A stretch of DNA of 64,000 nt from positions 9,656,689 to 9,720,688 of the forward strand of contig CM036658.1 in NCBI GenBank assembly GCA_020746105.1, given 5' to 3'. The DNA is from Trogon surrucura. Its lineage: Eukaryota > Chordata > Aves > Trogoniformes > Trogonidae. The number at the start of each line of letters is the position of its first letter. Position 1 is the first letter of the stretch. Below are positions 12,264 through 23,377 of the stretch, piece after piece. The translations under genes and the position numbers were made by a program. The notes beneath the pieces are model-generated. The model was not told the origin of the DNA. It saw only the letters and a list, made by a program, of their open reading frames with translations, and searched no databases.

Positions 12264-13505
12264 ACCCATGGATTTATGCATGTCCAGATTGCTTAATTGG
12301 TCCCTAACCCAGTCCTCATCGACTAAAGCAAACTCCTCCACTGCCCTGACTTCCTCTGGGGCCTCAGGGGAACAGGGCTCCTCAGGACAGCCTCCGGCAG
12401 AGTAGACAGAGACAAAGAAGGCATTCGGTAATTCTGCCTTCTCTGTATCTTCTGTCACCAAGGCACCCACCTCATGCATCAGTGGGCCTACACTGCCTCT
12501 GGTGTTAGTTTTATCTGCCACGTATTTGAAAAAGCTCTTCCTGTTGTCCTTGACCCCTCTTGACAGGTTTAATTCTAGGGAGGCCTTTGCTTTCCTAGTT
12601 GCCTCCCTACATCCTCAGACAACAGCCTTATATTCTTCCCAAGTGGCCAGCCCCGCCTTCCAAGATCTGTAAATTCTCCTCTTGCACTTGAGTTTACCCA
12701 GCAGATCCCTGTTTAGCCACGCAGGTCTCCTGGCTCCCTTCCTTGACTTCCTACATGTTGGGATGCTCTGATCTTGAGCTCAGTAGAAGCAGTCCCCGAA
12801 TGCTAACCAACTATCTTGGGCCCCTTTACCTTCAAACAGCCTTGCCCATGGGATTTTCTTGAATAATTGTTTGAAAAATCCAAAGTTTGCCTTGGCCAAG
12901 TCCAGGGTTGCAATTCTGCTTGCTATTTTGTTTCTGCTACATGAGATCCTAAACTCCACCATTTCATGGTCACTGCAGCCAAGGCAGCCCTCAACCTTTA
13001 CTGCTTCAACCAGATCCTCCTTGTTGGTGAGGATGAGGTCCAGCAGTGCTCCTCTCCTAGTCAGCTCCTCCACCATTTGCATCAGAAAATTATCATCGAT
13101 GCACTGGAGGAACCTCCTGGACTATGGCTGGCTGGTTGAGTTGTCCTTCCAGCAAGTATCAGGGAAGTTAAAATGCCCCACGACAACCAGGGCCTGTGAT
13201 TGTGAGACCGCTCTCAGCTGCCTGTAGAAGGCCTCATCAACTTCCTCACCCTGATCTGGTGGCCTGTAATAGACACCCACAACAGTATCTCTCCTGCCAG
13301 CCTGCCCCTTAATTCTAACCCATACACTCTCAACTTGCTCCTCATCCATGCCTGGATGGTATTCAATACATTGTAGTTGCGCTTTCATGTAAAGAGCGAC
13401 TCCACCACCTCGCCTGGCTGGTCTGTCTTTCCTGTAAAGGACATAGCCACCCATGACCACATTCCAGTCATGTGAGCTGTCCCACCATGTCTCTGTAATT
13501 GCCAC
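12264..13505 (-). pseudogene. CR1 ORF2 endonuclease and linker, with stops
   Basis: One continuous reading frame of about 414 codons interrupted by TAG at 13124-13122, TGA at 12782-12780 and TGA at 12617-12615. The first block holds the AP-endonuclease motif ITETWWDSSHDW and GGGVALYMK. It also has VVVGHFNFPD, where the family's usual GDFN aspartate is His. The second block has RRGALLDLILTN and the SDHEMVEFR motif. The third block, to 12264, is the linker before the RT (KSFFKYVADKTN; PEAPEEV). The frame is shifted near 13535, where the preceding segment (YTNARSMGNRR) lies in another frame. Confidence 0.88.
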
Positions 13506-13704
13506 CAGATCATAATCTCCTGCCCAAACCCAGGTTTCTAGCTCCTCCTATTGCCCATGCTGCGTGCATTGGTGTATAAACATTTCAGGGAGCAAGCTGA
13601 GCACACTGATCTCACCCTAGGGGGATGGGAGGCCACCCAGTCCTCATAATTTCGAGAACACTGCCCCACTGCAATCCCAGCTATAACCCCATCCCCCTTC
13701 ATAT

Positions 13705-14610
13705 CTAGTTTAAAGAACGCTCTATGAGTCCTGCCAGCTCGTGACCAAGGATCCTGTTTTCCCTTTGTGTCATTTGAACCCCAGCTTGTTTCAGTAGACC
13801 AGGTGCACTGTAGATCTCCCCATGGTTAAAAAATCCAGAGCTAGACCGCTGGCACCACCCCTTTAGCCAAGTATTAATCTGCTGCACTTTGTCAAACCTT
13901 CTACTATTTTCCCTCATAATTGAAGGAATAGAGGCAAACACAACCTGTGCGCCTGATCCTTCTAGCATCCGCCCCAGCGCCCTAAAGTCCCTTTTGATTG
14001 CTTCTGGCCATCTCTCTACTATCTCATCATTACCGATCTGCATAACCAAAAGCGGGTAATAGTCCGTGGGTTTGACCAGACCAGGAAGCTTCTTGCTAAC
14101 ATCCTTAACTCGGGCCCCAGGGAGGCAGCAGACTTCCCTGTGGGTCGGATCAGGGCGGCAGACAGGGCCCTCTGTTCCCCTCAGGAGGGAGTCTCCAATT
14201 ACGATTACCCTCATTTTTTTCTTAGATGAAGAAGTCCTAATGCGTGTATCCGAGCGACTCACCCTAGACAGCCCTATGGGTGAACCCTCCACTGACTCTT
14301 CCTTGGCCTGGCTCTCATTGTCTAGAGCCCCATACCTCTTTTGCAGGGGCAACCGGGCAGGTGAGGGAGGCCGGGCAGGGATTTTCCTTCCTCTCCTGGC
14401 AGGCACCTGCTTCCACTCCTCCCTATCCTTTAGGTCCCCCCCTTTTGCCTGATGGCCAGAGGTGGGGGGATATTCAGCTCTTTGCAGAGCTTGCTGCTCA
14501 CCATTCAGGACGTGACTCCACCGATCTGTCTCTCTCTCCGACTCCCTAATGTTCCTCAGCCTTTCTACTTCTTCCTTCAGCTCAGCCACCAGGCTGAGCA
14601 GATCGCTCAC
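13705..14610 (-). pseudogene. CR1 ORF1, coiled coil plus SGNH/esterase-like domain
   Basis: A 301-residue open frame, the main part of CR1 ORF1. Residues 3-28 look like a coiled coil (LLSLVAELKEEVERLRN). Residues 60-135 are basic and Pro/Ser-rich, suiting RNA binding. Residues 135-300 form the SGNH/esterase-like domain of CR1 ORF1: block I IGDSLLRG (138-145), GND (193-195) and the C-terminal helix HELAGLIERSLN. The block expected to carry D-x-x-H reads AGVQMTQR (276-283), so the usual catalytic Asp and His are Ala and Gln. The first codon (GTG) is not a natural start. The true N-terminus is at 14814, beyond an in-frame TGA at 14622-14620. Confidence 0.88.
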
Positions 14611-14619
14611 CTGGTCACA

Positions 14620-14814
14620 TCAGACACAAGTGTCACTTCCACTACCCTCCATGGCCAGTGCCAGGCTCTGGCATTCTCTGCAGCCCGAGGCCTGAACACC
14701 CACATGCTTACGTGGGGCCTCTGTCTGGGTGCCCACAGTTTTTCTAACAACCATTGACCTGGTGGCAACCATAGTTGGCTCCACAATACAAAGACTCTCT
14801 GGAAAGCTATGCAC
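14620..14814 (-). pseudogene. CR1 ORF1 N-terminus with premature stop
   Basis: 64 codons from ATG to a TGA at 14622-14620, in the same frame as 14610-13705, so this is the start of ORF1 cut by one nonsense change. It contains VRKTVGTQTE and a cysteine cluster (CRECQ ... C-stop-x-CDQ), a C-x2-C ... C-x2-C arrangement that looks like the zinc-binding knuckle of CR1 ORF1. The stop sits inside the second Cys pair. A CGA to TGA change by CpG deamination would explain it; that is inference. Confidence 0.8.
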
Positions 14815-14947
14815 GGAATAGTTTACAGCTCTTTTAAGTACTTGCCTTTTAACACAGACTTACCCTTCTAGGCCTTTTGTTCAGTGAACAGGGACTAGTC
14901 CCTGCCCTCCCCAAGGCTTCTTATACCCTGAGGGCACAGTTAGCAGC

Positions 14948-15238
14948 TGATCACTGTGTTTAAAATCGCGGCGCCGCTAAGGGTGACTCCGCCCACGCTA
15001 TCTCGGGTGTCCGCCCTGGAGCTGCCAGTGCAGGCTCAGGTTTGGTTGCTGTAGCCGGCTTAAAAAAAAACCCCAAAAGAGCTTTTTGTCAGCCTTTTTT
15101 TCCTTAGATTCCTTCCCCAGTGCAGTCTTACCTGCTCTGAAGCTGGTCTCGACAGCAAATGGCCTTTACCTCCTGATTACCGTGTTTAAAATCGCCACGC
15201 CTCTGGGGGTGGCTCCGCCCATGCTATCTCGGGTGTCC
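14948..15238 (-). promoter_or_regulatory. Duplicated GC-rich 5' unit of CR1 (internal promoter)
   Basis: A unit of about 65 bases occurs twice, at 14948-15012 and 15174-15238 (226 bases start to start). Each contains GTGTTTAAAATCG, a GC-box-like CTCCGCCCA (TGGGCGGAG in the sense direction) and CTATCTCGGGTGTCC. The first copy also has GCGGCGCCGC. The units sit upstream of ORF1 in the sense orientation, where CR1 elements carry an internal promoter, and tandem promoter units are common in LINE 5' UTRs. The promoter role is inferred from position and GC boxes. Confidence 0.6.
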
Positions 15239-15240
15239 TG

Positions 15241-18200
15241 GAAAAGAAAGCTTAAAACAAAACCTGCACCTTCTAGATGGCAACCAACCCCCAGGTAGAA
15301 CAACAGCAGCACAGAGTGAGTGTAATATCCACAAGACACATTCATTGCATCGGACACGTGTTTAGAGCCGGACAATGAAAAGCTCAACTCTGTTCTCAGT
15401 TCTGCCACTGTGGAGCTACTGGTAACACGGAGAAAGTCAGTTCCACGTACACAACTATTTCTTATCCCTCGTAGGGCAAAAACTCTCAAATTAATGACCT
15501 ATGCTGTCCACTCTGAAGGAACGCATCCCAGCACAGTGGAGGTGCTGCCCTGCTGGTGCTGGTTTTACTCCAGACGCTTTGTGTAACAACAGCCAAGTGG
15601 AGATAGTCTCGACAGTGGCCACCAGCACAGCCCAACACCACCTCCTCTCCCCTTACTCTTGAAGCCAAGAAGCCACACAGGGAGCTTGGTCTGACCCAGC
15701 TCTGCAAAGGAGGAAAAATTATAAAGGTGTAAGAGGGCTGGATGGAGCAAGACAAGGCGAGGCTGTGAAAAAAGGAGAATATATCCCATATATCCCATTT
15801 ATCCCCATAATACTGGCATTGCAAGGCTTCACATTCTCTTTTTCTGTGTAACACATGATTACAATACTGGTATGTTTTCCAGAGTTAATACTGCAAATAA
15901 TTACAAAAACCAGAAACAGGCTGTTGTGCCACCTGAGCGAAAGACATAGGGGAGGGACCTTTAACTCCAATGAAACTGTGATGAAACTATGTGCTGTGTG
16001 AGGGCACTTTGATTGCTTGCTGAAAACACCTGCTTTCTAAGACATCATTCCTACTATTTGCAGAGGAGGTACGGATCTTCCCACAACAGCAAGTAAACAT
16101 TTTTCTTCTGCTGCTGGCCCCACTCTTGGCATGGCAGGCAGCTGGCAAAAGACTGAGTGAGGCTGAGAATATAATCTTGTTTTGTTTTACAAAGTCACGT
16201 ACTTTTAGGCAGTGTTTTCAAGTTGTTTGTTTAAGTTGTTCAATAACATGCCCAGATATCACAACAGGGAGTTATAAATCTAGCACTAGGCAATGTAGTC
16301 AATGCAGACAAAATTAAATGGATTTTTCTCTGTCTTTGATGAAGCACAAGTAGAGCTGAATTTGCATCATGAAAGGAAGGAGTTGTCCCTTTTAATTAAA
16401 AAAATAAATAAATCCAAACGAAAAAGTGTCCATTTGTGTAGTGGGAATGGAAAAAAAGTGTGGAATGTAGCTGAAGAAATGCCTACAGTAACCAAGAAAT
16501 ACAAGTGTACAGGGTGAAGAGAGCTTGTAACAGGCCCTGATGGACTGCTGAGTGACCTCTCAGTTCTGGGTCCCACAGGCGCAACCAGGAGGTGAGAGCC
16601 CAGCAGAAGGATCTCTGCAGCTCGCGCTGGAGATGGCAACCCCCGGGTCCTGTGACACCACTGACACAGGGCTCTGCTCCGAGCAGAGGTCCAGGGGACA
16701 GGATCCCAGGCTGACAGTGCCACAGAAGGAGGGTCTGGGCTGCTTCTCTTGTGTTGGGTGCAGTCATGGATAGAGTTCAAGGGAAAGACACAGCAAGTGT
16801 GTGTCTGGTTGTCAGCTCTGCATGAAGAGGGCAACGAAGATGTAAAATTACGTATGATCTCATTCCTAGTGTTGTTCTCTCAGCCCTGGACTGGCCCCTA
16901 CACGGATACACAGTGGTGAGGCCCTGTGGATGAGCTGACACATGTTTTGTGGCAAGATGGGTTAAAAATTGAGGACTTCAGTTTCTCAGGCTCTAAATGC
17001 AGCAAAGGAAAGAGAGTTGAGAGAAGAAGACAAAATATCTCTTGAAGGCAGAATAAACACTTTTTGTTTGGCCTTTGCTGCAGCAGAGATATCTGCTGAA
17101 ACTGTTGAATCAATGTTCTCTAACGGAAAATCCTCTCGCTGGATTTTGTGCAGATCAACACTTCACAACTCTGCTGTCACACAGGACACGGGAGCCCTGT
17201 TGAGGATCGTTTAAATGGCTGAATTGTAAAGACAGAAGCATAGAAATCTCCCAGCCTGTACCCCTGCAGAAAGGAGTGGGACAGAAAGTAATAAACATTG
17301 TCACTTTCCAAATGTTTTCCTTTGGCAGTCTAAAAATACGTCAGATACCCACCTAAATTAATACAGTTTTCAGACTGAGCCAGAGCACAATCAGCCTACA
17401 GATGGCAATAAGAGAACAATCCTACGCTTTCTCTGAGGGAAGCACCAGTGCAGAGGATCTCGAGAGATCATTTAGAGTGCAAGCCATGTAATGAAACAGG
17501 ATCAGACACACCTGAAGCATCACTGAAAGGTCTGACCTGCAGAGAGGCTGGGAACAAGGGCAGTTCCTGGGGGACCACAACTCGGTGCTCGGTGCCTGTT
17601 TTTGCTGTTGCCAGAGGCTGCTTGGCTGGTGCAGCTCTGCTTGAGTCTCGGCATCCCCCCGGCCAAGGCTGGGGAAAGGTGCGGTCCTCATTCTCTCTGG
17701 TCCTGAACCCGTGGTCCTTGATGTGAGGCAGCAAATCCCATCCTGACCTTCCTGCACTTGTGTAAGTGACCGTGCAAGGGGACAGCATCTGGATTTGTCT
17801 TGTGTGGTGTGAGGAGCCCAAGGTGGGAGAGGACGGTGTGTTCTGCCGGCACCAGTGTGCCAGCCACACTTTAGACACCGACAAGTGACCTACTACCTTC
17901 TGTCCCTATCGGCGGGGGAAAGTCACGAGTTGGCACATAATGAGCCACGGGTTGCCACCACAACTCGTCTCTGTGCTGACATGAAGCTGAGCAGCAAGAG
18001 GGAGGTGGCAAAAGCCAAGGTCAAACTCGGTATTTAAATTTTTTCAAATAACATACTGGAAGAATTTATTTTTTAAGACTCTGAGGGAATTTTGAAGGAA
18101 TTTCCTGATTAGCAGAACGGTCTCACTTTCCCTGAAAAATTTGGAATGCTTGAATTTCACTAGAAATCACAATGGTTTGGGTTTAGGCTGCCTGAAGGCT

Positions 18201-21140
18201 GAGGAGTTAGCAGTTGCACCATTTGCTACAGATGCATCCAGCAAAGTATTTACAGAATGATTAAATTCTCTGCTCCAGCAGAGCCAAGACATGAATTCTC
18301 GCAGAATTGTTTTACATCACTGGTTAAGTGGGTAGCAATTAAACGGGTCATTCAGCAACTTCAGCTCCTTTGGCAGGTGGGGCACGCACTTGTGCTGTTT
18401 GGAATAAGGTTCTCAAAGGCACTTTGTAGGCTCTCACTGGCACAAGACCAGTCCATTTTGTGGCAATGACACTCTTTGTCCTGTGAGAAACTATGAAAAC
18501 ACTATCTCATTTTTCCTGCAGACATCTTAATTCCTGGTACTTGGTGGCAGAAGGCAAAATTTCACAGGCTGACCATTTAGATCTGCAACTGAGAATATCA
18601 ACCTTAATGATGAGAATTCTCAACTACCAGAGTAGGAGAGAAAAATATCTGAACCCTGAGTTTCTATATCTGGAGACAGAGGATTCACATTGCTAACTCT
18701 CCTTAAAGTAAAACAATCAAGAATATTAATCGTACCATAGTTCTTCTTCTCTCTTTTGCTAAAATGAACAGATTCGTGTACTTTACAGAGGTGCGTCTAC
18801 CTACTCCGGAAGGATGAGGACTGAAGGACTGGAGGGACCTCCCTCAGTAACACCAGTGACATGAAGATGTCGATAGAGATCCATTATGTCAAGCATATAT
18901 ACAGCAGATGTGAAACACCTACATTCTCAGTAGAAATAATGCCAATGTCAGGAAATGATCCTTCATCTTTGCAATTTATGTCTTATATGTACATACCCAC
19001 CTTTACCACAGAATCAAAACATTTCACGGTTCTGGCTATACTCTTTAAGCTCAAAGTTGTGACACTGTAAGGACAGGACTTGTACTTCTTCGCTGACCTC
19101 AAGAACCACTTGGCCAGGGGAGGTGCACAGACCCAACGGGTGCTCAGGAGTACCAGGTGTTCATTCCATCCTTGCCTTTGTACTGAGCAGCTTTGCTCCA
19201 GACAAGAACTGATGTAGAAACAGACCTATTTCTAAGTGTGCAAAGAAAATCTGTAGTTTGTAGCACATGCTCAGACTAACTGGGTTTACTCTAACTGATG
19301 TATTTTTACACCGTTTTTAAGGTAGAGGTACACTTATGTCCATGTCGTGTTCTTAACCGAGTTACAGTATTTCTGTGAGTCTGTCACAAGGAAACCAACA
19401 AAAAAGGGAAAGAATTCCTGAGGTGCTCAGTAGTTGTAAGCTTCTTAACAGTGATCTAACTCTTTTTTGTCTTTAACCTCCCACCCCCCCTAAAGTGTAG
19501 ATTGCACCTCGCAGTCTCAAGCATCTGTACTAGTAATCCCTCACATGTTCAAAAGAGAAATGAACCTAGAGTATTTAGGTGCATAGAGTCCCCTGAAAAG
19601 ATGATCTTAAATGGACATGATCCAAATGAGCTGTCCTGTTTGTAGTTCGGGTATCAATATCTACAAAAGCTGAGGTGCTAATATCACTGAACCTTGCAGA
19701 TGAGATTAAGTTCCCTTTGCAGTGCCCTGGGGACTTCTGGAGAGACACAACAGTATCTTTTCTGTGCTGTCCCTTTTCCTCAGTAACAGTGGTTATGAAT
19801 CACAAAGAGAAGAAAAGATTTCTAAACCTCTTGTCCTACCAACCTCACAATAATTTTAACTGTCCATGATCAAGAGCAACTCATATAGAACTGATCTAGT
19901 CAGAAACCCCAAACCTGTGGAAATAAGTCTTCCTGAAATCTGGGAGCGTTTAGATAGGAGCTTGCTGCAGTAATCTCTTATGTCTCTCTCTCCTCCCCCA
20001 GTATGGCTGAATAAACGTGTGCTGAGCCTTTTTATTTGCTTGTTTACTATTATTTATCTGAGCATTTAAATATACTTCATTCTTTTGGCTGAGAATGAAA
20101 AGGAAAAAGGGAAGCTGGCTGTGTTAGGTTGTGTTTCTATGCCAGTCTACATATATTATTACTTCTTCCAGATAAAGAAAATGATGATCTGCCTGATGAA
20201 GGACGTGATTCACATATGCATTACAACTTAACGAAACAACAAAAACCATATAGTTGTAAAGTACACACCAATATAACTGTGGTAATATTAATATATAGAT
20301 ATAATTAAAACAAGTGGTTGATAGCAAAGAGGTATTACAGCATGTACAGCTTTTCCCACTAGAGAATACACACTGTCAAAAGGCACCTTTCTGGCGGTGC
20401 AACACTCTTCAGACTGTGAAGTTCATCTAGTTTAAAAATCGCGTGCATTATCTTATTTTAACCTAAATACTTTTCCAGAAATTTTTAAGTAGCAAACTTT
20501 GTCCCATCACCTTTCAGCGACCTTGTTTCTGCAAAAGTAGCACTGTGATTGCTATGACTGTGTAAGGGAGTAGCTGAGCTTTTGGACATAAGAGGTTTCC
20601 TTCAGGTCTGAAAATGACTAAGAAAGGTCTTCATGGGAATGAAAAGGAAATTTGAAAAACAAAGATGCGTTCCATTTTCCTAGAGCGGCCACAGTTAATG
20701 AAAACTGAAAGGTGAAATTTCCAAAACAGAGAAAGGAAATGCCTGCATTTTTTTAATTCCAGAAAGAATGATATTCATGGTAAGTCCACGTGGCATATAT
20801 TATTAATATCATATTTAATGAGATCAGAATTGCTGTGGGAGAAGAAGTCAATGCAAAACTCCAAGTGACAGTAATCACTGTTCTTGCTGACAGCCGTAGT
20901 AGATATGGAAAATAAATCAATGTCATAGAAGTCCTTGTAGAAATGCTTCAGGGACCTGCTTAATTCTTAATGCTATCACAGTATGGTAAAAACAAATGGG
21001 CATTCATTCTGTTGCAGTAAAAATTTGCCTCTATTTTGAGGAGTGAAAAAAGGTAATCTGCTTCAGGTAGTTAGAAATAGAAAAAAGAAGAGATGTCACC
21101 CAAAGAAAAGCTAAAGAATTCAAATATGTCCCTGCTCACT
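15241..21140. other. Unassigned DNA, about 5.9 kb
   Basis: No gene or complete transposon recognised. GC-richer stretches at about 16530-16760 and 17420-17960 hold open frames on both strands (up to 155 codons), but overlapping open frames on opposite strands are what GC-rich non-coding DNA gives by chance. A possible MIR-like remnant lies at 15385-15450. Confidence 0.45.
15385..15450 (+). repeat. Possible ancient MIR/CORE-SINE-like remnant
   Basis: CTCAGTTCTGCCACTG followed about 35 bases later by AAAGTCAGTTCC resembles the conserved part of MIR-type SINEs (a GTTCTGCCACT-like block then a GGGCAAGTCAC-like block). The match is short and by eye only, so chance similarity is quite possible. 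Confidence 0.2.
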
Positions 21141-21213
21141 ATAGAGTGGTTTCACTAGACAACCTTTAAAGGTCTCTTCCAATGCAGAACTTCCTGTAAT
21201 TCTTTGAATTCCC
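21141..21213 (+). mobile_element. Decayed CR1 3'-end fragment
   Basis: The plus strand contains AACCTTTAAAGGTCTCTTCC followed by decayed terminal repeats (CTGTAATTCTTTGAATTC). This matches the usual CR1 ending of GACCTTTAAAGGTCCCTTCC then ATTCTATG repeats. Only the 3' UTR end survives. Confidence 0.65.
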
Positions 21214-21540
21214 CAATGAAGATCAGTGGTTAAAAAAACATAAATAGGAAACACATATTGATCAAGCAAGATGTATGCAACAATGAGTAATCAACCAATA
21301 CAAGCTATTTTCTTTACACAAAACTCTGAAGAGTTATACAAACGAGAAACCAAATTATGGTAATGAGGCAGTTAGAGCAGAAGTCCATTATCACTCATTA
21401 GATGACTATTTGAATATTTATTCTAGGAAAGAGACATCCCAGCAAGTGTGAAAATTCAAAATCCTTTCTGAAAGCTAAATCAGGCACTGTTGGGGTAAAC
21501 CAAGGCAAAAGATAGGCAAGCCACCACCCACTACCAATGA
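21214..21540. other. Unassigned AT-rich DNA between CR1 copies
   Basis: About 330 bases with no recognisable feature, lying between a CR1 tail on the plus strand and the start of a minus-strand CR1. Confidence 0.5.
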
Positions 21541-21874
21541 ATCATAGAATCATGGAATCATAGAATGTGTTGGGCTGAAAAGATCCAGAGGTCATCCCTG
21601 CAGTGAGCAGGGACATCTTTAACTAGATCATGTTGCTCAGAGATGCACCAAGCCTGGCCTTGAATGACTCCAGGAATGAAACTTCCAACACTTCTCTGGG
21701 AAACATGTTTCAGTATTTCACTACACACATAGCTGAAGAACTTCTTCCTGGTATTGTGGCATGAAAGGTATGGGGCTGAGAGAGGCACATACCCCAGCTA
21801 AGCACTTCCTTTTTTTCAGAACCCCGGTAAGGACTTTCACTGAGACAATTCGCAAGGTAATCCAAATAAAATAA

Positions 21875-21880
21875 TTTATT
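21875..21880 (-). promoter_or_regulatory. Poly(A) signal of the 21755-22475 LTR
   Basis: The minus strand reads AATAAA (CTTTAATAAATTATTTTATT). It lies about 240 bases downstream of the TATA box at 22127-22121 and 120 bases before the LTR end. Confidence 0.65.
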
Positions 21881-22120
21881 AAAGCGACAGATGCAAGATT
21901 CGGAGTTGCCGTTGGTAAATTCGCTCTCTGCAATAGTGCTAATATGTGATAATAATGCTAGCAAAATACTATCCCGGGTATTACACACCAAAAGGTGGAA
22001 GTGCAATTCTTACCCAGAAGGCGTCCCTGTCTTGGGTGAAGGAGAAGGAGCACAGCCTGTCGACTGTCTCTTCCTCTTCTGGGTTCTTCTCCCTCCAACG
22101 ACACATACCTTCTATGCTCC

Positions 22121-22127
22121 TTATATA
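22121..22127 (-). promoter_or_regulatory. TATA box of the 21755-22475 LTR
   Basis: The minus strand reads AGTATATAAGGAGCATAG, a strong TATATAA match about 350 bases into the LTR. Confidence 0.65.
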
Positions 22128-22475
22128 CTATCTTTCACCCCCCACCCCGGGGTGGCATTCAGCATGATTTGAGTGAAGCGTGGGTGACTATAGTCACACA
22201 GGGATATTAAGGTAAAAATTTGCGCTCTGGGCCCTGCGGCCTTCAGGATTTTGTTTTGAATCAGCTTATCTATTTGCAGGATGATGTTCACACTGTTAGT
22301 CTCCGTGTGGCCTTGTTCTTTAGCCAAAACAAGACTGTCTTGGCATCACAAGACTCCCTCCTTCGGCTGATTCTCATTGTGTAGACCTTGTTTTAATCCG
22401 TTCTCAGGGTCTGCACAACAGATAAGCAAACACCTGCGCTCAGCAAGTCTGAAACCCTCAGGCTAAAATATCACA

Positions 22476-23377
22476 GATATCTAATCTCAGTGTACCCTGC
22501 TCTAGTTTAAAACTGTTGCCCTTCATCCTATTGCTGCATGTTTTTGTGAACAGTCCCTCCCCAGCTTCCTTACAGGTCCTCTTCAGGTACCAGAAGACCA
22601 CTATAAGGTGTCCCCAAAGTCCAGTATTCTCTACGATGAACAATCTCAACTCTCCCAGCCTGTCCTTGTAGGGGAGGTGCTCCAGTCCTTTGATCATTTT
22701 TGTGGGCCTCCTCTGAACCCTCTCCAGCAGGTCCACATCCTTCTTGTGTTGAGGGCTCCAGGGCTTCAGAGGCAATACTCCAAGTGAGGTCTCACTAGAG
22801 CAGAAGGGCAGAACGACCTCTCTCAATCTACTGGTCACACTTCTGATGCAGCCTAGGATGTGATTGGCCTTCTGGGCTGCCAGAGCACTTTGGTGGCTCA
22901 TGTTCAGCATTTCGTTCACCAGTGCCCCCAACAGTATTTCCTCAGAGCTGCTGTCTAGCACATCATCCCCTAGTCTGTAGAGATAATGAGGATTGCCCTG
23001 ACCCAAGTGCAGGACCTTACACTTGGCTCTTTTGAACCCCATGAGTTTCAAATGGGCCCACTTCTCCTGCTTGACCAGGTTCTTCTGGAGGACATCCCAT
23101 CCCTCTGGCATGTCGATCACACCACTCAGCTTGGTGTCATCTGCAGTCTTGCTGAGAGTGCACTTGATCCCGCTGTCTATGCCGTCTATGAAGATCCTGA
23201 ACGTCACTGGTCCCAGCACAGATCCACGAGGGACACCACTTTTCACACATCTCCATCTGGACATCAAGTCACTGACTACTATCTTCTGGCTATGACCATC
23301 CAACCAATTTTTTGTCCACCAAACAGTACACCTGGCAAATCCACATTTCTCCATTTTAGAGAAAAGGATGTTGTGAG
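22476..23377 (-). pseudogene. CR1 reverse-transcriptase fragment
   Basis: About 300 open codons of CR1 ORF2: WTKNWLDGHSQKIVV, motif B as GVPRGSVLGPV, motif C as TADDTKLSGV (family FADD), then the thumb and C-terminal region (AAQKANHILGCIR; LLERVQRRPTKMIKGLEHL). The frame ends in the LTR just past DICDILA. The open frame extends about 40 codons upstream past 23377, but that part is a 19-base tandem repeat and flank, not CR1. Motif A is missing because of truncation. Confidence 0.85.

Larger units (their letters stand above)
9907..15240 (-). mobile_element. Near full-length CR1 LINE, split by a solo LTR
   Basis: A minus-strand CR1 of about 4.5 kb once the inserted LTR (10531-11356) is removed, which is the usual full length. 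In order from its 5' end it has a duplicated GC-rich 5' unit (15238-15174 and 15012-14948), ORF1 (14814-13705), ORF2 endonuclease and reverse transcriptase (about 13590-9990), a short 3' UTR and the terminal CACAGAAT/CATAGAAT repeats at 9907-9930. It is inactive. ORF1 has one in-frame stop. ORF2 has a frameshift near 13535, in-frame stops at 13124-13122, 12782-12780, 12617-12615 and 12263-12261, and the LTR insertion. Confidence 0.95.
21755..22475 (-). mobile_element. Solo LTR inserted in CR1 (second LTR family)
   Basis: A 721-base TG...CA element (TGTGGCATG...AATATCACA on the plus strand) that interrupts the CR1 between GAAGAACTTCTTCCTGGTAT and GATATCTAATCTC. Its 5-base target duplication has one mismatch: GGTAT at 21750-21754 and GATAT at 22476-22480. 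On the minus strand it has a TATA box (TATATAA, 22127-22121) and a canonical AATAAA poly(A) signal (21880-21875), so it points the same way as the host CR1. No retroviral genes are present. It is unrelated by eye to the LTR at 10531. Confidence 0.88.
21541..23377 (-). mobile_element. 5'-truncated CR1 LINE, split by a solo LTR
   Basis: A minus-strand CR1 of about 1.1 kb once the LTR at 21755-22475 is removed. The 3' end shows AATCATAGAATCATGGAATCATAG-type repeats at 21541-21566. It is followed in reverse by the C-terminal ORF2 region (CTGGCCTTGAATGACTCCAG; GAAGAACTTCTTCC) and, beyond the LTR, by RT sequence up to about 23377. There homology to CR1 stops inside CATTTTAGAGAAAAGGATG. It is a moderately old subfamily, distinct from 9907-15240. 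Confidence 0.9.

Noticed and set aside
9594..15300. Continuation of the older CR1 (9594-9906) on the far side of the younger one
   Set aside because: Sequence just past 15240 shows no CR1 ORF2 similarity, so a simple nested insertion could not be demonstrated.
16367..16834. 155-codon minus-strand open frame
   Set aside because: No ATG-initiated, domain-bearing product. A second minus-strand frame and a plus-strand frame are also open over the same bases.
17422..17884. Overlapping minus-strand frames of 111 and 138 codons
   Set aside because: Two frames of the same strand and one of the opposite strand are open together, which indicates composition, not coding.
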